DNA of 64,000 nucleotides from Schistosoma mansoni (GCF_000237925.1 NC_031495.1:33922062-33986061); one strand, 5' to 3'; shown: positions 45,650 to 57,557, counted from the stretch's first letter. Notes: a model not told the origin generated them from the letters alone. Numbers and translations are program-made.

Positions 45650-47519
45650 CAGACATGTTGAAGACTCTATTGGTAAACAATGATGATAATGACAACTTCA
45701 ACCATATGGACGATATAAGAAAGTTGCAAGTTGACATGAACATTCTCAATCCGCTTAAGTATCCTACCAACCCTAACCTCGTAGAGACTCCAGATCAGAT
45801 GAATGACAAATACTTTCCTACATCATGTCGCTTCAGAGGTATTTGAAAGAATAAGACTATCTAGCAATGCAATTGTGTTTAACATAACGGACACAAATGC
45901 CTTTAAAAATATCAAGTCTAATCTGATTAGAGGCAGCAATATTGCTCATGTACCTTGTGTGTACACAAGATTAAAAGGAAATCCCCCTGGTACTCACCCA
46001 CTGGTTCTGTCCAACGTCAACTCGTCTGTAGACGCCAGTGAGTTTCCGACTTCCACTGAATCCATGAAAAAACAACAGATTATCAAAGACATTAGGATTC
46101 TTCTAGATAGAACACCATGCCAGTGAAAAGCAGGTAGAGCTGGTTACAGAACACCAGCGTCAAACTCCCAAACGCATCATAATCCTAATGGTCATAAACG
46201 TAAGCCCGATTCTAAGAGGACATCCAACTTTGCAAATATACCAACATTGATAAACTCTCCTGAATCTCTTTAGGTTCAAAACCCAGAAGAAAGCAACCCC
46301 GATGAACGTTGTGTCCATCCTTCTAAGAATGTTGACTCCGATCTAACTGTAAGTAGTTGTGCTGATGATGAATCGGATAACACCATCTAAATTCCTGTCA
46401 GTGTTACACGCAGTTACAGTAACTGAGCAATGGATAATAAAGAAAAAATAGTTATAGCATTTATATAACTGACCATGCACTGAACGTCGATATATTCGAA
46501 CCTTGCAAACCGTCGCAAGTATGTTTAAAAACACTCGATTCTCCGCAAATTACGAAGAAGCTAAAACAAACCACAAACCATGGGAAAAAGCATATGGAAC
46601 ATGTCACACATACGTCAGGTGTAAAAGTAAAGCTAATTTAAATGACCACTTGGCTGCACACACAGACCTGATAGCCTTCTTGGTCTGTTTGTCAATATGT
46701 ACAGTATGCCTCCATCAGATGTTATTATCAATAACAATTAAGAGACTTTTTTGTAACGCTGGCGGCTTTTCTGCCGGCAACGGTGAGTATATTACAAATG
46801 ACGACAAAGTTGTGGAATCTACTTTCTCTCGCAACGCAATTCTTACCTTAGCCAATTCTTCGAGTATTCATGGAACTACAAATTGTGATCTATGCTCTAA
46901 TCTGCTTCACTATGATACCTCTCAGTTTCTTATTTTTTCGTACAGTGTCCGCTCTCTGTCTAGTAAAATTACTCATCTTAAGAACTTTGTTTTACTAAAT
47001 CCAATCATTGTACTTACTACGAAAACATGGTGTAAATCATTCATAACTGATCACTCCTTGCATGTAGATAACTACATTTTCTTTCAAACCGATAGAGGTC
47101 ATGAAATAAGAGGGGATACAATTATCTATGTCTAAGTGTGTAAACTTGAAAATGACTCTTATGATGCTATACATGACTCCACTTGGATTACCGTAAAGTA
47201 AGGATCGCAAAATTATCTACTGGTGGGATGCATATACAGACCACCTCATGAGGATATTAATTTTGATAGATTAATAACAAACATATTTTTCATTGCTTTG
47301 CACCAACCGCGTACGTTTAAAATCATCAGAGGTGATTTTAATCTGCTGAATACAACATGGGGTTTGACTTCGGTACCAGGTCGATATAACAAATTAGGTG
47401 AAACATTAGAACTTTGTGGATGGGTCCAACAAGTCTGAAAACCAACTAGAAGGAATAATATGCTTGATTTACTATTTACAATCAACATAGTGAGGATATG
47501 ACTAGTATTCTAACTTTAC

Positions 47520-47815
47520 AATTAGCTACCAGTAGCACCTCCTATAATCGAAACCCTTTTGGCCAAACAGAAGTCAGACGAGAAGAGGTAGGAAAGATAT
47601 ATTTGATGCGTTACCAATATATCGAGAGGCGTTCGTTCTTAGCTGACTATTGAAACGTAGGAGCTGTGTCCCACGTCGAGTTGCAACGTGATCTGGTACG
47701 GATGCATGACCGAAAGTCTTCAGTTAAACAAGTCCACTTAAACAACGTGGTCAGCATCCAATGTCGAACACTTAGAAAGCTATTGATTTTGGGGAATTAT
47801 TTACAGTTACAATAG
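47520..47815 (+). repeat. Repeat nested in the CR1 endonuclease region
   Basis: Homologous (in reverse) to 42263-42565. It sits between the LDLLFTIN and SDH motifs, which are adjacent in intact elements, so it is best read as an insertion into the LINE. Confidence 0.65.
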
Positions 47816-49350
47816 ATTCTATCTCATTTCACATCAGTCATGAGTATTTTGAGTGATCATGGAGTTTTATTGAGTAATATTCATTCTCTAAACACCATAA
47901 AATTGAACTCTAAAGATGCAATAATGTACTGGAACAGACAGTTTGATCAACAAACCTGGAAGCGCATTAAAACTTTTATTCGATGCTTACCATAAGAACC
48001 TAATTTACTACAAATAATATGAACACTGCATTTTCCGATTTATACCACCACCTGACATATTACCTTCACTGCACTGCTCCAACTATTGGCCGTGTGATTT
48101 ATAACACTAGTAGGGGCCAGACTACTTTTAAAAGAAAGCTGAGGAAATTAAAACACCACTACCACGAGCATAACAACTTGTATGCACTTCAGAGTATACT
48201 TAACTTAATCGACAGAAATTTTCATCTAAACACAAGTATTTTATGAATCAAGAAAATAAAGCCCTAGATAGTAAAAGCCCAGAATTATCAATACTTCGGC
48301 TTTTAAAATCCCGTGTGAAATCGAATTCTCTTGGCACTACCAACTTCTTCATAGTGAAAGGAAGCACTGTTGACGACCGTGATACTATTTGTGAACTATT
48401 CAGTCAGCCTTTCTCGCAATGCTACAACACTGAAACTGAAGTCTTTATCAATACATTCCCAATGTTGACAGCTAGATATCTATCAAAAACTGACTTCATA
48501 TCCAACAACATCAAACAGGCCATAGCTACCCTGAAAAAGTCTGATGACAGTGGACCTAATGAGATCCCTTCATCATTTGTGAAATATGGTAGTAAATAAT
48601 TCCCACTATTCTGTTTAAAACTGTTCAACCTGTCTATGGAATATGAAGCCTAATCATTTTTATGAAAAATCTCTAATCACTCCTAGATTCAAAACGGGAT
48701 CACGTAGTGATATTGTTAAATAAAGGCTCATTAACTTGACATCTGTGGTATCAAGAACCATGGAAAAAGTCATCCACTAACAGCTTTTATCATTTTCACT
48801 TTCAGCTAGTCTGATTAACTAATCCCAATACGGGTTTATAACTAAACGTTCATGCTTCACATTGCACCTGGAATTTTTTGATCAAATTACCCAGAGAAGA
48901 GATGTTGGTCAGTCGGTGATAATTCTATACTTCGATTTTAGTAGGGCTCTCGACAGTGTCTCACATAAAATTCTTCTTCTAAAACTCTCTTCATTTGGCA
49001 TACAGAATCCACTGTTATCTTGGCTCAAATATTTTTAAACAGAACGTAGAAGAATCGTCCGCTTTGGACCTTGCTACTCTAAGCCTGCGAATGTAACTAG
49101 TGGGGTTATATAAGGAAGTGTGATTGGTTCATTACTCTTTCTCCTTTTTATCAATAATGTGTGTTCTCTCTTTCAATATAGTAAACCTTTTTTTCTTGCC
49201 GATGACCTAAAAGTGGTTTATTCATTCTCTTCTCCCACCGAATAAAGCTATATTTCAGCGGTAAACCAAGAAGAAATAAACAAGTTGTACGAATAGACTG
49301 TTTCGTGGAATTTCCCACTTAATGTTGACAAAAGTGGATTTATTCACATT

Positions 49351-49351
49351 G

Positions 49352-49382
<31 letters not shown>
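49351..49382. repeat. (ATT)n microsatellite
   Basis: About ten ATT units inside the LINE, interrupting its coding remnant. Confidence 0.9.
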
Positions 49383-49384
<2 letters not shown>

Positions 49385-50009
49385 CCGAAAATGTATCTTA
49401 CCCATTTTTGAATATGATATTTTAGTTTCCAGTAGTTGCAGGCATAATGACCTGATTAAGATTGAAGGTGTTCAAAGAAGGTTCACCAAAGCTGTTTTGG
49501 GGTCTATCACCAAAGATGTTAACAACTCAAAGTAGAACCTCTTTGGATCAGTCGTATCAAATAAAACCTTGTCTTTATCTATCGTTTATCTATCGACTTA
49601 TTCACGGTATTTCTTACTCTTTGGCATCCACCCCTTTGTATCCTATGATATCATCCCATAATCTATACAATAAAAAGTATTCTAGCGATTCCGAGAACCT
49701 ACACAATCTTGAGCCAGAAGTTTTTTGATATTCGCTACTTAACCATATGGAACAGACTACCAGTGAACCCCTGTTGAAGTGAAATTACGATCCGGTTCCA
49801 AAGTCTCCTTGATGATTTTCTTTGAGAAAGTGGATTGTGTCACCTATTGAATATCAATGTCTTTAACAATGATTTATACAAACAAGGTCCATTGAAATTT
49901 TTATTATTTTCTTTCTAATCATCTTAACGTCTGAAGTTCGCTTATTTTCATATTTATGATAATAAGCATTATTATGATTGGTCCCTCGACACCGTAGACA
50001 CTCTTTTTG

Positions 50010-50111
50010 TCCCTTCTTTTTCTCCTAAACATCCAAAGTATGTAACTAAAAACAAATTATCTTATGTTGCTATTAAAGCAACTAACTTCTCAGATTCATT
50101 TTAGGTTCACC

Positions 50112-50148
<37 letters not shown>
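50010..50148 (+). repeat. Direct repeat unit 1 ending in (TA)n
   Basis: TCCAAAGTATGTAACTAA..TTATCTTATG..ACTTCTCAGATTC..TTTTAGGTTCACCA then (TA)n at 50117-50148. An imperfect copy lies at 50394-50527. Confidence 0.65.
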
Positions 50149-50149
<1 letters not shown>

Positions 50150-50393
50150 CACAGAAATTTATATTTGATTATCCTTTGCAATGAATCATGACATTTATAG
50201 CATCGTTCTAAATTATTATTTCACAAGAGTTTACACTAATATCAAGTTTTACTCGGTATCCTATCATATAGATTTACGTGTATTTACCCAAGTGGAATGA
50301 AAAAATTTTTTTTAATTAATGGTTTAGTTCAAAGGTTGATATTATAGCGCTTGAAACGTTTCACTAGGTTTTCTTTTTCTTTAAAAAATGGTT

Positions 50394-50527
50394 CTTCCCT
50401 CTTTGCCTTCCAAATAAATATTATTCTCAAGTATCCAAAGTTTGTAATTAAGACAATATCTTATGATATACTCAAATTAACTACTCAGACTCGTTTTATC
50501 TTCAACATATATATATATATATATATA
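50394..50527 (+). repeat. Direct repeat unit 2 ending in (TA)n
   Basis: Second copy, again running into (TA)n (50506-50527). The two may be tandem 3' UTR units of the CR1-like element. Confidence 0.6.
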
Positions 50528-51020
50528 TGACTCATATATATTGTTTATCCTTTGAACTTAGTTGAGGCCTTCATAGTGTCACTCCAAACCATCACTGCGT
50601 AGACACTTATTCTACCGTCATATTTTACTGCAGTAATAAGTTATTTTCGTATTCATTTATTCACAATCTTTTTTCCGTCTTTTCTTTCAGTTATTCATTT
50701 GGCGATACATACATAGTCGTTTATTCTTTTTCTGGATTCACAAACACGCTTATTAAAATATTTACGTATTTCGGGTTTGCTTCATTTCTCTTCCCTTATT
50801 TTCTCCCTTTCCGTCTTCAAAATCAATTCAATATTCTTCGCAATTACACAGAACCTGATTTATTAATATTTTATAATGATAATTTCTCTTTCCTTTCTTT
50901 TTCTATTTTTAAATATGGAAAATGTTATGCTAACATTATTGAAACTTGTGTATTATTGTATTTCTGAAGAAACCCGGAATGGTTTCTTCACAACACTTAC
51001 GTACCTATAAGATGTTTGCG

Positions 51021-52668
51021 AATAATAATTGCTGAAATTCAAAAACAAAGGAACAAATGGGTAGAACACTTAGAGGAACTCTTGAATAGACCAGCTCCAC
51101 TGAACCCACACAACATCAAAGCACCACACAAAGACCTTCATATAGATGTCACTCCACTAACGATCGAAGAAATCAGGATGACTGGTCATCAGACAAATCA
51201 AGAGTGGGAAACAGCAGTTGGACGGGACAATATACTAGACGAAGTGCTGGAGTCACACATACAAGTAACTGCAAACATGCTCCACACTCTATTCGGGAAG
51301 ATTTGGGAGGAAGAACAAGTGCCACTGACAGAATGGAGAGAGGCACACCTCACCAAGATATCAAACAAAGGAGATCTCAGCAAATGTGAGGATTAAACAC
51401 GCATCACACTACTATCGGTACCAGGAAATCTCTTCAAAACTGTTGCTGAACCAGATGAAAGATTCAGTAAACACCCAAATTCGAGATCAACAGATCAAAT
51501 TCCGTAATGATTACTCGTGCACAGACGAAATCACAATACTACGGATCATTGTTGAACAATCAATTCAATGGAATTCGTCACTATATATCAACTTCCTTGA
51601 ATATGAGAATGCGTTTGACAGTGTGGACAGGAGAACATTATGGAAACGTCTTCGACACTATGGAGTGAGTAGCTAAGAAGATCGTCAATATCAAACGGAA
51701 TTCATACAGCGGACTACACTGAAAGGTCGTGCATGGAGGAAAGCTGACGGACGCATTTCAAGTGAGGACTGGAGTCAGACAAGGCTGCTTACTCTCTCCC
51801 TTTCTTCTTGTGGTTGACTAGATTATGAAAACCTCCACACCTCAAAAGAACGGAATATAATGGACAGCTTGCAAACAAGTAGAAGATTTGGACTTTGTGG
51901 ATGACATGGAGCTTCTATCCCATACACACCAACAAACGCAGGTCAAGAGAACCAGTGTAGCAGAAGTCTGTGCATCAGTAGGCCTCAATATACACAAGGA
52001 AAAAAAGAAAGATTCTCAAATACAACAAGGAGAATACGAATCCAATCACACCTGATCGATAAACTCTGGAACACGTGGAATCTTTCACGTATCTCGACAG
52101 CATCATTGATAAACAACGAGGGTCTGGTGCACATATGAAATCAAGGATTAGCGAAGCAAGGGCTGCATTCATACAGTCGAAGAACACATGGAACTCGATA
52201 CAACTGTCTACCAATATCAAAGTCAGGATCTTCAATATGAACTTCAAGACAGTTAGTACTAATGTATGGAGTTGAAACCTCGAGAAATACCATAACCATC
52301 ATCAGAATAGTACAAATATTTATAGAAAAATTGTCTACATAAGGTTCTCAATGTCTGATGAACAGATACTATCAGCAACAGCCTACTCTGGGAGAGAAGA
52401 AACCAACGTCCAACCGAAGAGGAAAAGATGTTGGAGATGGATAGAACATACATTGCGGAAATAATCAAACTGCATCATGAGGCAAGCGTTAGTTTTGAAT
52501 CTCGAAGAGAGACAGAAAAGAAGGACAGAGAACACATTGCGTTGGGCATCGGAAGCAGACATGAAAAGAGAGAATCGCAACTGGAAAGAACTGCCCAGAA
52601 AAGAGTTGGATAGAGAATGATAGTGGGCAGCCTATGCTTACTCCATAACATGAGGCAACAGGCGTTAG
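51021..52668 (+). pseudogene. RTE-clade LINE, 5'-truncated RT and C-terminus
   Basis: Starts in the linker (EIQKQRNKWVEHLEELLNRP), then has RT motifs: NAFDSVDRRTLWKRLRHYGV (about 51609-51670), a GVRQGCLL-like tract (about 51768-51795), FVDDMELLS (51893-51919, from FADD), the TYLDSIID block (52086-52110), and the C-terminal domain (52425-52665). The 3' end is GGCGTTAGTAAATAC. Stops and frameshifts are present. No clear target-site duplication. Related fragments in this window are at 10244, 12692, 16772, 25843, 31233 and 55757. Confidence 0.87.
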
Positions 52669-53102
52669 TAAATACTTTATAATCGAGTTTCTTTTTATAC
52701 TAAGAGTATATCACCCTAGATTTTAAAACTGTAAAAGGTTATAATACTTAAGATTCTACTTTCTTTTCTTGGATTCTTAATTTGCATCTTATGTGATTAA
52801 TTCGTATTTATAACTCAGTCATAATTATTCTAAATGTAACTCTTTCGGTTAGTTGATCAACTCTAAGAATCTGTCATTTTATTTCCAATCACCAATTGTT
52901 ATCACATAGCAAATAAAGTTGTTTATAGATTGGGAGAGTACAACACAACTAAGTAGAAACAATATTGTGACTAATTGATTGGAAGTCGTATAGCAATAAA
53001 CTTACAGTACGAATCACTATTTCTGGATCAAATCGTTCTTTTTTAATGTTTAAACTTCATTAGAAATATTTCTACGATTTGTTGCCTTCAGTTTATTTAT
53101 TT
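52669..53102. other. AT-rich intergenic DNA
   Basis: No supported feature. Confidence 0.4.
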
Positions 53103-53110
53103 CGATTTTA

Positions 53111-53583
53111 GATCAGAGTGGGTTTTGTGGAGAATTTAGTATTTTCATAGTTGAAATCATGGGTCAATTGAAGCTAGACCATCATCGAAAACCTGGAAGC
53201 ACTGGAAGGCCGTTTCGTCCCATCATGGGACTCCTCAGCAGTGCGCATCCACGATCCCGCACTCGCGAGATTCGAACCCAGGACCTACGAGTCTCGAGCC
53301 GGAGCCCTTAACCGATAGACCACTGAGCCGGCATCCAACAGTGTTAATGTCTAACTTCAACCAATCCACGATTTTGAGCGACCGTTCACCAATTGTCTTC
53401 AGTGAGTTGATATCTCTACAACAGACTTGATAGAACTCCACTGGCCACTGCTTCCCACTAGAACTCAAGGAAATATCTCTTGAAGTTAGTCGCTAGTGAG
53501 CATATGATTATAGATCAGAGGGAGTTTTGTGGAGAATTTAGTATTTTCATAGTTGAAATCATGAGTCAATTGAAGCTAGACTA
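53111..53583 (-). mobile_element. Family 1 hammerhead element with terminal direct repeats and TSD
   Basis: The segments 53111-53179 and 53513-53583 are near-identical direct repeats 402 bp apart. Between them (minus orientation) lie body, tRNA-like A and B boxes (GATTCGAAC at 53269-53277 is the reverse B box) and an intact hammerhead. CGATTTTA flanks the whole at 53103-53110 and 53584-53591, an 8-bp target-site duplication. The insertion is thus about 1.17 units long, a retrozyme-like arrangement. Confidence 0.85.
53196..53246 (-). ncRNA. Family 1 hammerhead ribozyme, best-preserved copy
   Basis: Minus strand: helix I GCACTG/CAGTGC perfect, CTGAGGA, stem II GTCCC/GGGAC perfect, GAAA, near-palindromic CGGCC stem III, cleavage triplet TTC (allowed by NUH). 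Confidence 0.82.
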
Positions 53584-53591
53584 CGATTTTA

Positions 53592-54304
53592 ACAATGATA
53601 TAATTAGTTATTCAGTTCTATTCCTTTAGATCACTAATTATATTCAACTCATAACAGATATCAATATACATATTTTCATAAATAACAATAAAATGAGAAA
53701 AATAAAGCTTAGATTAATAAAAAAAACACCCCGGTAGCATATGTATATATATAAATGTAATTAAACAAAGCAGTGTATTATAGGAAATATATATATTTAA
53801 GTAATAAAAAGAAAAGAAAAAAAGGCATTTTACGGAGATAATTTAATTGCATCCATTTGAATAAATAAAACTTTGGTATAATAAGCATAAAAAGATTTAA
53901 GCTAATTTAAATGGAATAGCATAATATAATAAGAAAACAGAAAAAAAGAGAAATCAAAAAAACAAAACAAACAAAAAAAACGATTCGAAAACAAAAATAG
54001 TGAAATATGACCATGATGGGTAATGTTACTAAGTAGTGTGTTTATGCAAAACACAATATTAATATTAGTATATATATGAATAGATATTACGTAATAGAAT
54101 AAATAAATAAACATCAGAAAATATAAATAAATAAAACATAAAATGACAAATTAAAATCCACTGGAGGTTAATATTAGTCAATAAATTTAATAAATTAATG
54201 ATTAAAAATGAACCCTATTAAAGAATATATGAAATTGATGAAAAGTTTCATGATGGGAAGATGATAACTAACAATAGATTCAAGTATAAAGAAAATAAGT
54301 ACTT
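53592..54304. other. Region downstream of the Capicua stop
   Basis: Very AT-rich. It must contain the 3' UTR of the minus-strand Capicua gene; I see no strong AATAAA on that strand, only ATTAAA-type candidates. Confidence 0.4.
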
Positions 54305-54681
54305 TTAAACTGCTAACGGACTTGATAAAGATGAATTGGTGCCAGTGTTATTGTTGTTGTGGTTATTGTCATTGCAACATCGATTTGTATATTCATGTAG
54401 GCCGTTAGTTGATCTAACAATAGGTATAGAATGTTTTGAAATAGTTCTTAATGAACATTTTATTTTTGTTAATTCGATCTCGTCATCATTATCGTCCTCA
54501 TCATTGTCAGCATTCTTTTTATCATCTAAACAATCATAATTATCTTTGATGATAGTTTTTTGAAATGGATGAGAATCGGTTTGCATAATTCGTCGACGAA
54601 TTTCACGTATTTTCAACTGTAAAGCTTGACGACTAGGAAAGTAGCAAGCATAACATTGTTGAAAATGAGTAATCACTGGAA
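54305..54681 (-). CDS. cic: Capicua homologue, last coding exon (second half of C1 domain)
   Basis: Acceptor TTACATTCAG precedes 54681; the phase fits the preceding exon (A|TT). The exon encodes IPVITHFQQCYACYFPSRQ followed by LQLKIREIRRRIMQ, matching the second half of the Capicua C1 domain (HxxFPSxxxLQLKIREVRQKIMQ type). An acidic, Asn-rich tail follows (DDKKNADNDEDDNDDE; NDNNHNNNN), then TAA at 54305-54307. In other animals C1 acts with the HMG box in DNA binding and repression in the nucleus. The tail after C1 is unusually long and low in complexity, and might contain a further splice. Confidence 0.85.
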
Positions 54682-55159
54682 CTGAATGTAAAATTTAAAT
54701 AAAAACAAGAAGAAAGAGATGAGAAGTTTAACTTAGAAAACAATAACACACGAGCACACATGAAGAAATATATATTTCCTAACGCTCGAGATTTAATGTC
54801 GAGGATCATTTAAACAAGAATAAGTGTTAAATATTTCTGATTTAGTACTATCGAATTTCATGTGATGCCTATAGAATGTAAAAAATTATGTTAATGAAGA
54901 ATATATATGAAAACTTTACCTGGTAGACCCAATAACCAGCTGTTTACAAACGGTTTGTAGCTGACATCAATTTGTGATGAAACTCAACTTCAATACAGAA
55001 ACCGCAGTCGTTAAAACTGACCATTGTTTATGAAAAAAACCCATTATAGTGCTAATGGCCGTACAAAAAACGTATAAGCACTTTTACAATGATATGAAAA
55101 CAATCATTTTTATTATCGTTTTTTTCTCTTAAGAATTTATCATGTATAATAAATATATA

Positions 55160-55265
55160 TGAGTGAAAACCAACTCTGCGATCCAGGGACATCCAGCTGA
55201 TGAGTCCCAAATAGGACGAAACTAGAGTTCTGGATTCCACTGCTAGCCACTATTCATCCCTGCTT
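55160..55265 (+). mobile_element. Family 2 SINE fragment
   Basis: From AGTGAAAACCAACTCTG through the hammerhead to GCTAGCCACTATTCATCC; the tRNA-like head is missing. Confidence 0.75.
55189..55239 (+). ncRNA. Family 2 hammerhead ribozyme, core intact (GTT site)
   Basis: Helix I ATCCAG/CTGGAT perfect, CTGATGA, stem II GTCC/GGAC perfect, GAAA, stem III ACT/AGT with an AG loop, cleavage triplet GTT (permitted but usually slower than GTC). Antisense to Capicua. Confidence 0.78.
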
Positions 55266-55328
55266 ACAACTATATATGGTTATAATTACATATATACTAT
55301 ACATGTTTCATAAGTATAATTCACGTAC

Positions 55329-55650
55329 TTGATGGAAACAAACCATATTCTTGAAATAATTGTAAAACTAATTTACGACGTATATGTAAAACAGATCTTG
55401 ACTTATTTCCATTAGCTTCAGACAAATGAGAAAGAGTTATCAATGATGAATTTTCATTTGTTTGATGATGAATAATTTTTGGAGCAATTGGATGATTTTT
55501 AGATAAACGACCATATGAAGTTGAATTTGATGAAGAAATGCGTAAAGGTGAATTCAACGAATCGGTAGTCCGTTTAACTTCTTTGATATTTGGAAAGTTT
55601 GCACCAAAAAATACATTATCTTCTAAAGATTGATTTGATTTATCCATATT
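55329..55650 (-). CDS. cic: Capicua homologue exon (start of C1 domain)
   Basis: Acceptor AAATTAACAG before 55650, donor GTACGT after 55329. 107 codons plus one base. It ends with HIRRKLVLQLFQEYGLFPS, the first half of the Capicua C1 domain (RRxLVMQLFQxHGFFPS type). The upstream part is Ser/Asn-rich and unlikely to be folded. A Met near the start of the exon is internal, as phase 0 reading continues from the upstream exon. Confidence 0.85.
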
Positions 55651-55756
55651 CTGTTAATTTAGTTTAAATAAAACGAAAAAATGAAAATTTTAAAAAGATA
55701 GATAGTTGAATTTAATATGATATAATTTTTAGAATTGATAAATGTTATTATTGTGA

Positions 55757-55830
55757 TAGATAGAAAATGCTGGTGAGCGGCCTATGGTCCTCCATGGGGG
55801 GAGGTAACATGTGTAAGTAAGTAATTAAGT
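55757..55830 (+). mobile_element. Extremely short RTE-like LINE 3' end with TSD
   Basis: Only the last roughly 74 bp of the RTE 3' end (GCGGCCTATGGTCC..GTAAGTAAGTAATTAAGT), flanked by ATTATTGTGA at 55747-55756 and 55831-55840. Confidence 0.82.
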
Positions 55831-56294
55831 ATTATTGTGAATAGGGAGATAATCGTTTACAACATTTGAAGTGAGAGAAAAAAAGAATTCAAAGTTGATA
55901 TCAGTCAATCATGAAGAATTTTCTTGAAGTAAATTTGTAGGGTAGGGAATACACCATTTAGTTTACCTACGATTGAAAAGGTATGATATCTATCATTTCA
56001 AAATATGCACTGTGTTGTGGTTATGTCACCTTCTTGGCGAATTCAGATTTTGTTTATACGGTAATTTAATAAACAAAACACTATGCCTACAACACTAACA
56101 AACAATACGGTGCATTTCCAAAAACAATGCTGAATCGTAAAATGAAGCCATCGCTGATAATGCATTTTATTCATGTCACTAACATCTTTGTGACGAAAGC
56201 ATTCTGTAGTCCTCATTTTCAGAACTACATATATTAATTTTACTATACTATACGACAGTTTTCGACCAGTCATATATACTGTCACTATTCAACG

Positions 56295-56303
<9 letters not shown>

Positions 56304-56335
<32 letters not shown>
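56304..56335. repeat. (TA)n microsatellite
   Basis: About 32 bp of alternating TA. Confidence 0.9.
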
Positions 56336-56338
<3 letters not shown>

Positions 56339-57435
56339 CATCTTACATGGTAATAATAATAATAATAAATGGAATAATACCACGATCATGCGATAAGACG
56401 AAGATTATCAGAATTACGTGATATATTTGTGCAATATATTTCGAACAATCTGATCCCATATATACTTGTTATGACATCATATGTGAAAAACAAAAGGTCA
56501 ATTAGACGAAGACAACGTGAAAACTACTCTGGATAATAGATCAGTATTAGCAGAGTAGGTTAAGAATAAGAATAAATTGTTTTTGAACACATAAAAAAGG
56601 CTTCAGTTTTCGTATAGCCAAGGCTTCAACAAATCTCTGTACACGTGTACATATTACCGCACATAAATCGATAGGTACAATGGGATGTGAAACAATCGTT
56701 TACATGCTGTTTAGGTTTTTCCTGAAACATAGACCTTGACGTTCCCGTAATGATGAGTTGAGCTGCACAAAATTTCCAACTGTTAGATAATTTAAGTCTT
56801 CGTTTCCACATGAGACTTTGAGTTAACTTTGAGTGATAGGATAATATAGACTAGTTTTTCAGGTAACAAACAATTAGTAGGTCCATTCATATTGCTACCT
56901 TTCCAGGGATTAATAAACCTCAATGAATAACCATTATTCATCAATGTTTCAGACATTAGCTTTGGGTTTCCCACAATAGTATCACTAGTACAAATACGAT
57001 TGCTCCTATTGAATAAGCCCTTCATTGATCCTGGTTTGTACTGGATTGGACAGTGGCTATGGAAACTAAGATACTGCACTGTCTATGTCGGCTTTAATAT
57101 CATCCAGCATGATTTTCACATTGTTTTCTTGGTTATCTTTGTTACCCCTTACCTCTTAATTTGTCTACTTGACCTTTTGTTTTTCTTACATAATGTCTTA
57201 ACCGATATATGTGATTAGATTGTTCCAAATATATTGCGCAGATATACCACATAATTCTGATAGCCCTCGTCTTCTCATCATATTGCCCAAACTTACCAAA
57301 GGGACTAGTTGTTTTAAATGTCAAGATCCTTAAAATAGTTATTACAAATTTTTAAGAATAAAAATTGATCATTATACAACATATAAAATATTTAAAAATA
57401 GGATAAAAACAATTGAGTAACCAAAATCTACTTAC

Positions 57436-57557
57436 AAGTCTTTTGGGTGACAAATTTTGATGAATATTTTCTGAATCACTAAGATGAGAACTTGGAGAAG
57501 TAAGCGTACATAATTGTTGACTGGTGTCTATACTAAGTGTTGGAGTAACTGAACCAG
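57436..57557 (-). CDS. cic: Capicua homologue, internal exon (122 bp)
   Basis: Acceptor TTTATTTATCTTAG, donor GTAAGTAG. In phase with both neighbours (enters with one base, leaves in phase 0). Encodes TGSVTPTLSIDTSQQLCTLT and then SPSSHLSDSENIHQNLSPKR: Ser/Thr-rich, no domain. Two SP-type sites may be kinase targets, but that is speculation. Confidence 0.78.

Larger units (their letters stand above)
45655..50150 (+). pseudogene. CR1-like (SR1-type) non-LTR retrotransposon, decayed
   Basis: An ORF1/gag-like part (45655-46400) includes SSNAIVFNITDTNAFKNIKS and a DIRILLDRTP end. The endonuclease part (46900-47490) shows SVRSLSSKITHLKNFVLL, GCIYRPPHED, GDFNL and NMLDLLFTIN, and then the SDH motif near 47855 after an inserted repeat. 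The RT part (48019-49250) shows LKKSDDSGPNEIPSSFVKYG, IILYFDFSRALDSVSHKILL, a conserved GSLLFLLFINNV, and the catalytic LADD box (about 49197). The C-terminal thumb-like part (49455-49790) shows IKIEGVQRRFTKAVLG and FLIFATLTIWNRLPV. Multiple stops and frameshifts make it dead. The SR1/CR1 placement rests on motif resemblance. Confidence 0.85.
54682..55328 (-). other. Capicua intron (647 bp) carrying an antisense hammerhead
   Basis: Donor GTACGTGA, acceptor TTACATTCAG. It contains the family 2 fragment at 55160-55265 on the opposite strand. Confidence 0.75.
55651..57435 (-). other. Capicua intron (1785 bp)
   Basis: Holds a 74-bp RTE tail at 55757 and (TA)n at 56304-56335. Donor GTAAGTAG, acceptor AATTAACAG. 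Confidence 0.7.

Noticed and set aside
54336-54539. Plus-strand ORF rich in Ser and Leu
   Set aside because: Shadow of the Asn- and Asp-rich Capicua tail on the other strand.
57000-57218. 72-codon hydrophobic ORF on plus
   Set aside because: Antisense within a Capicua intron, AT-driven composition.
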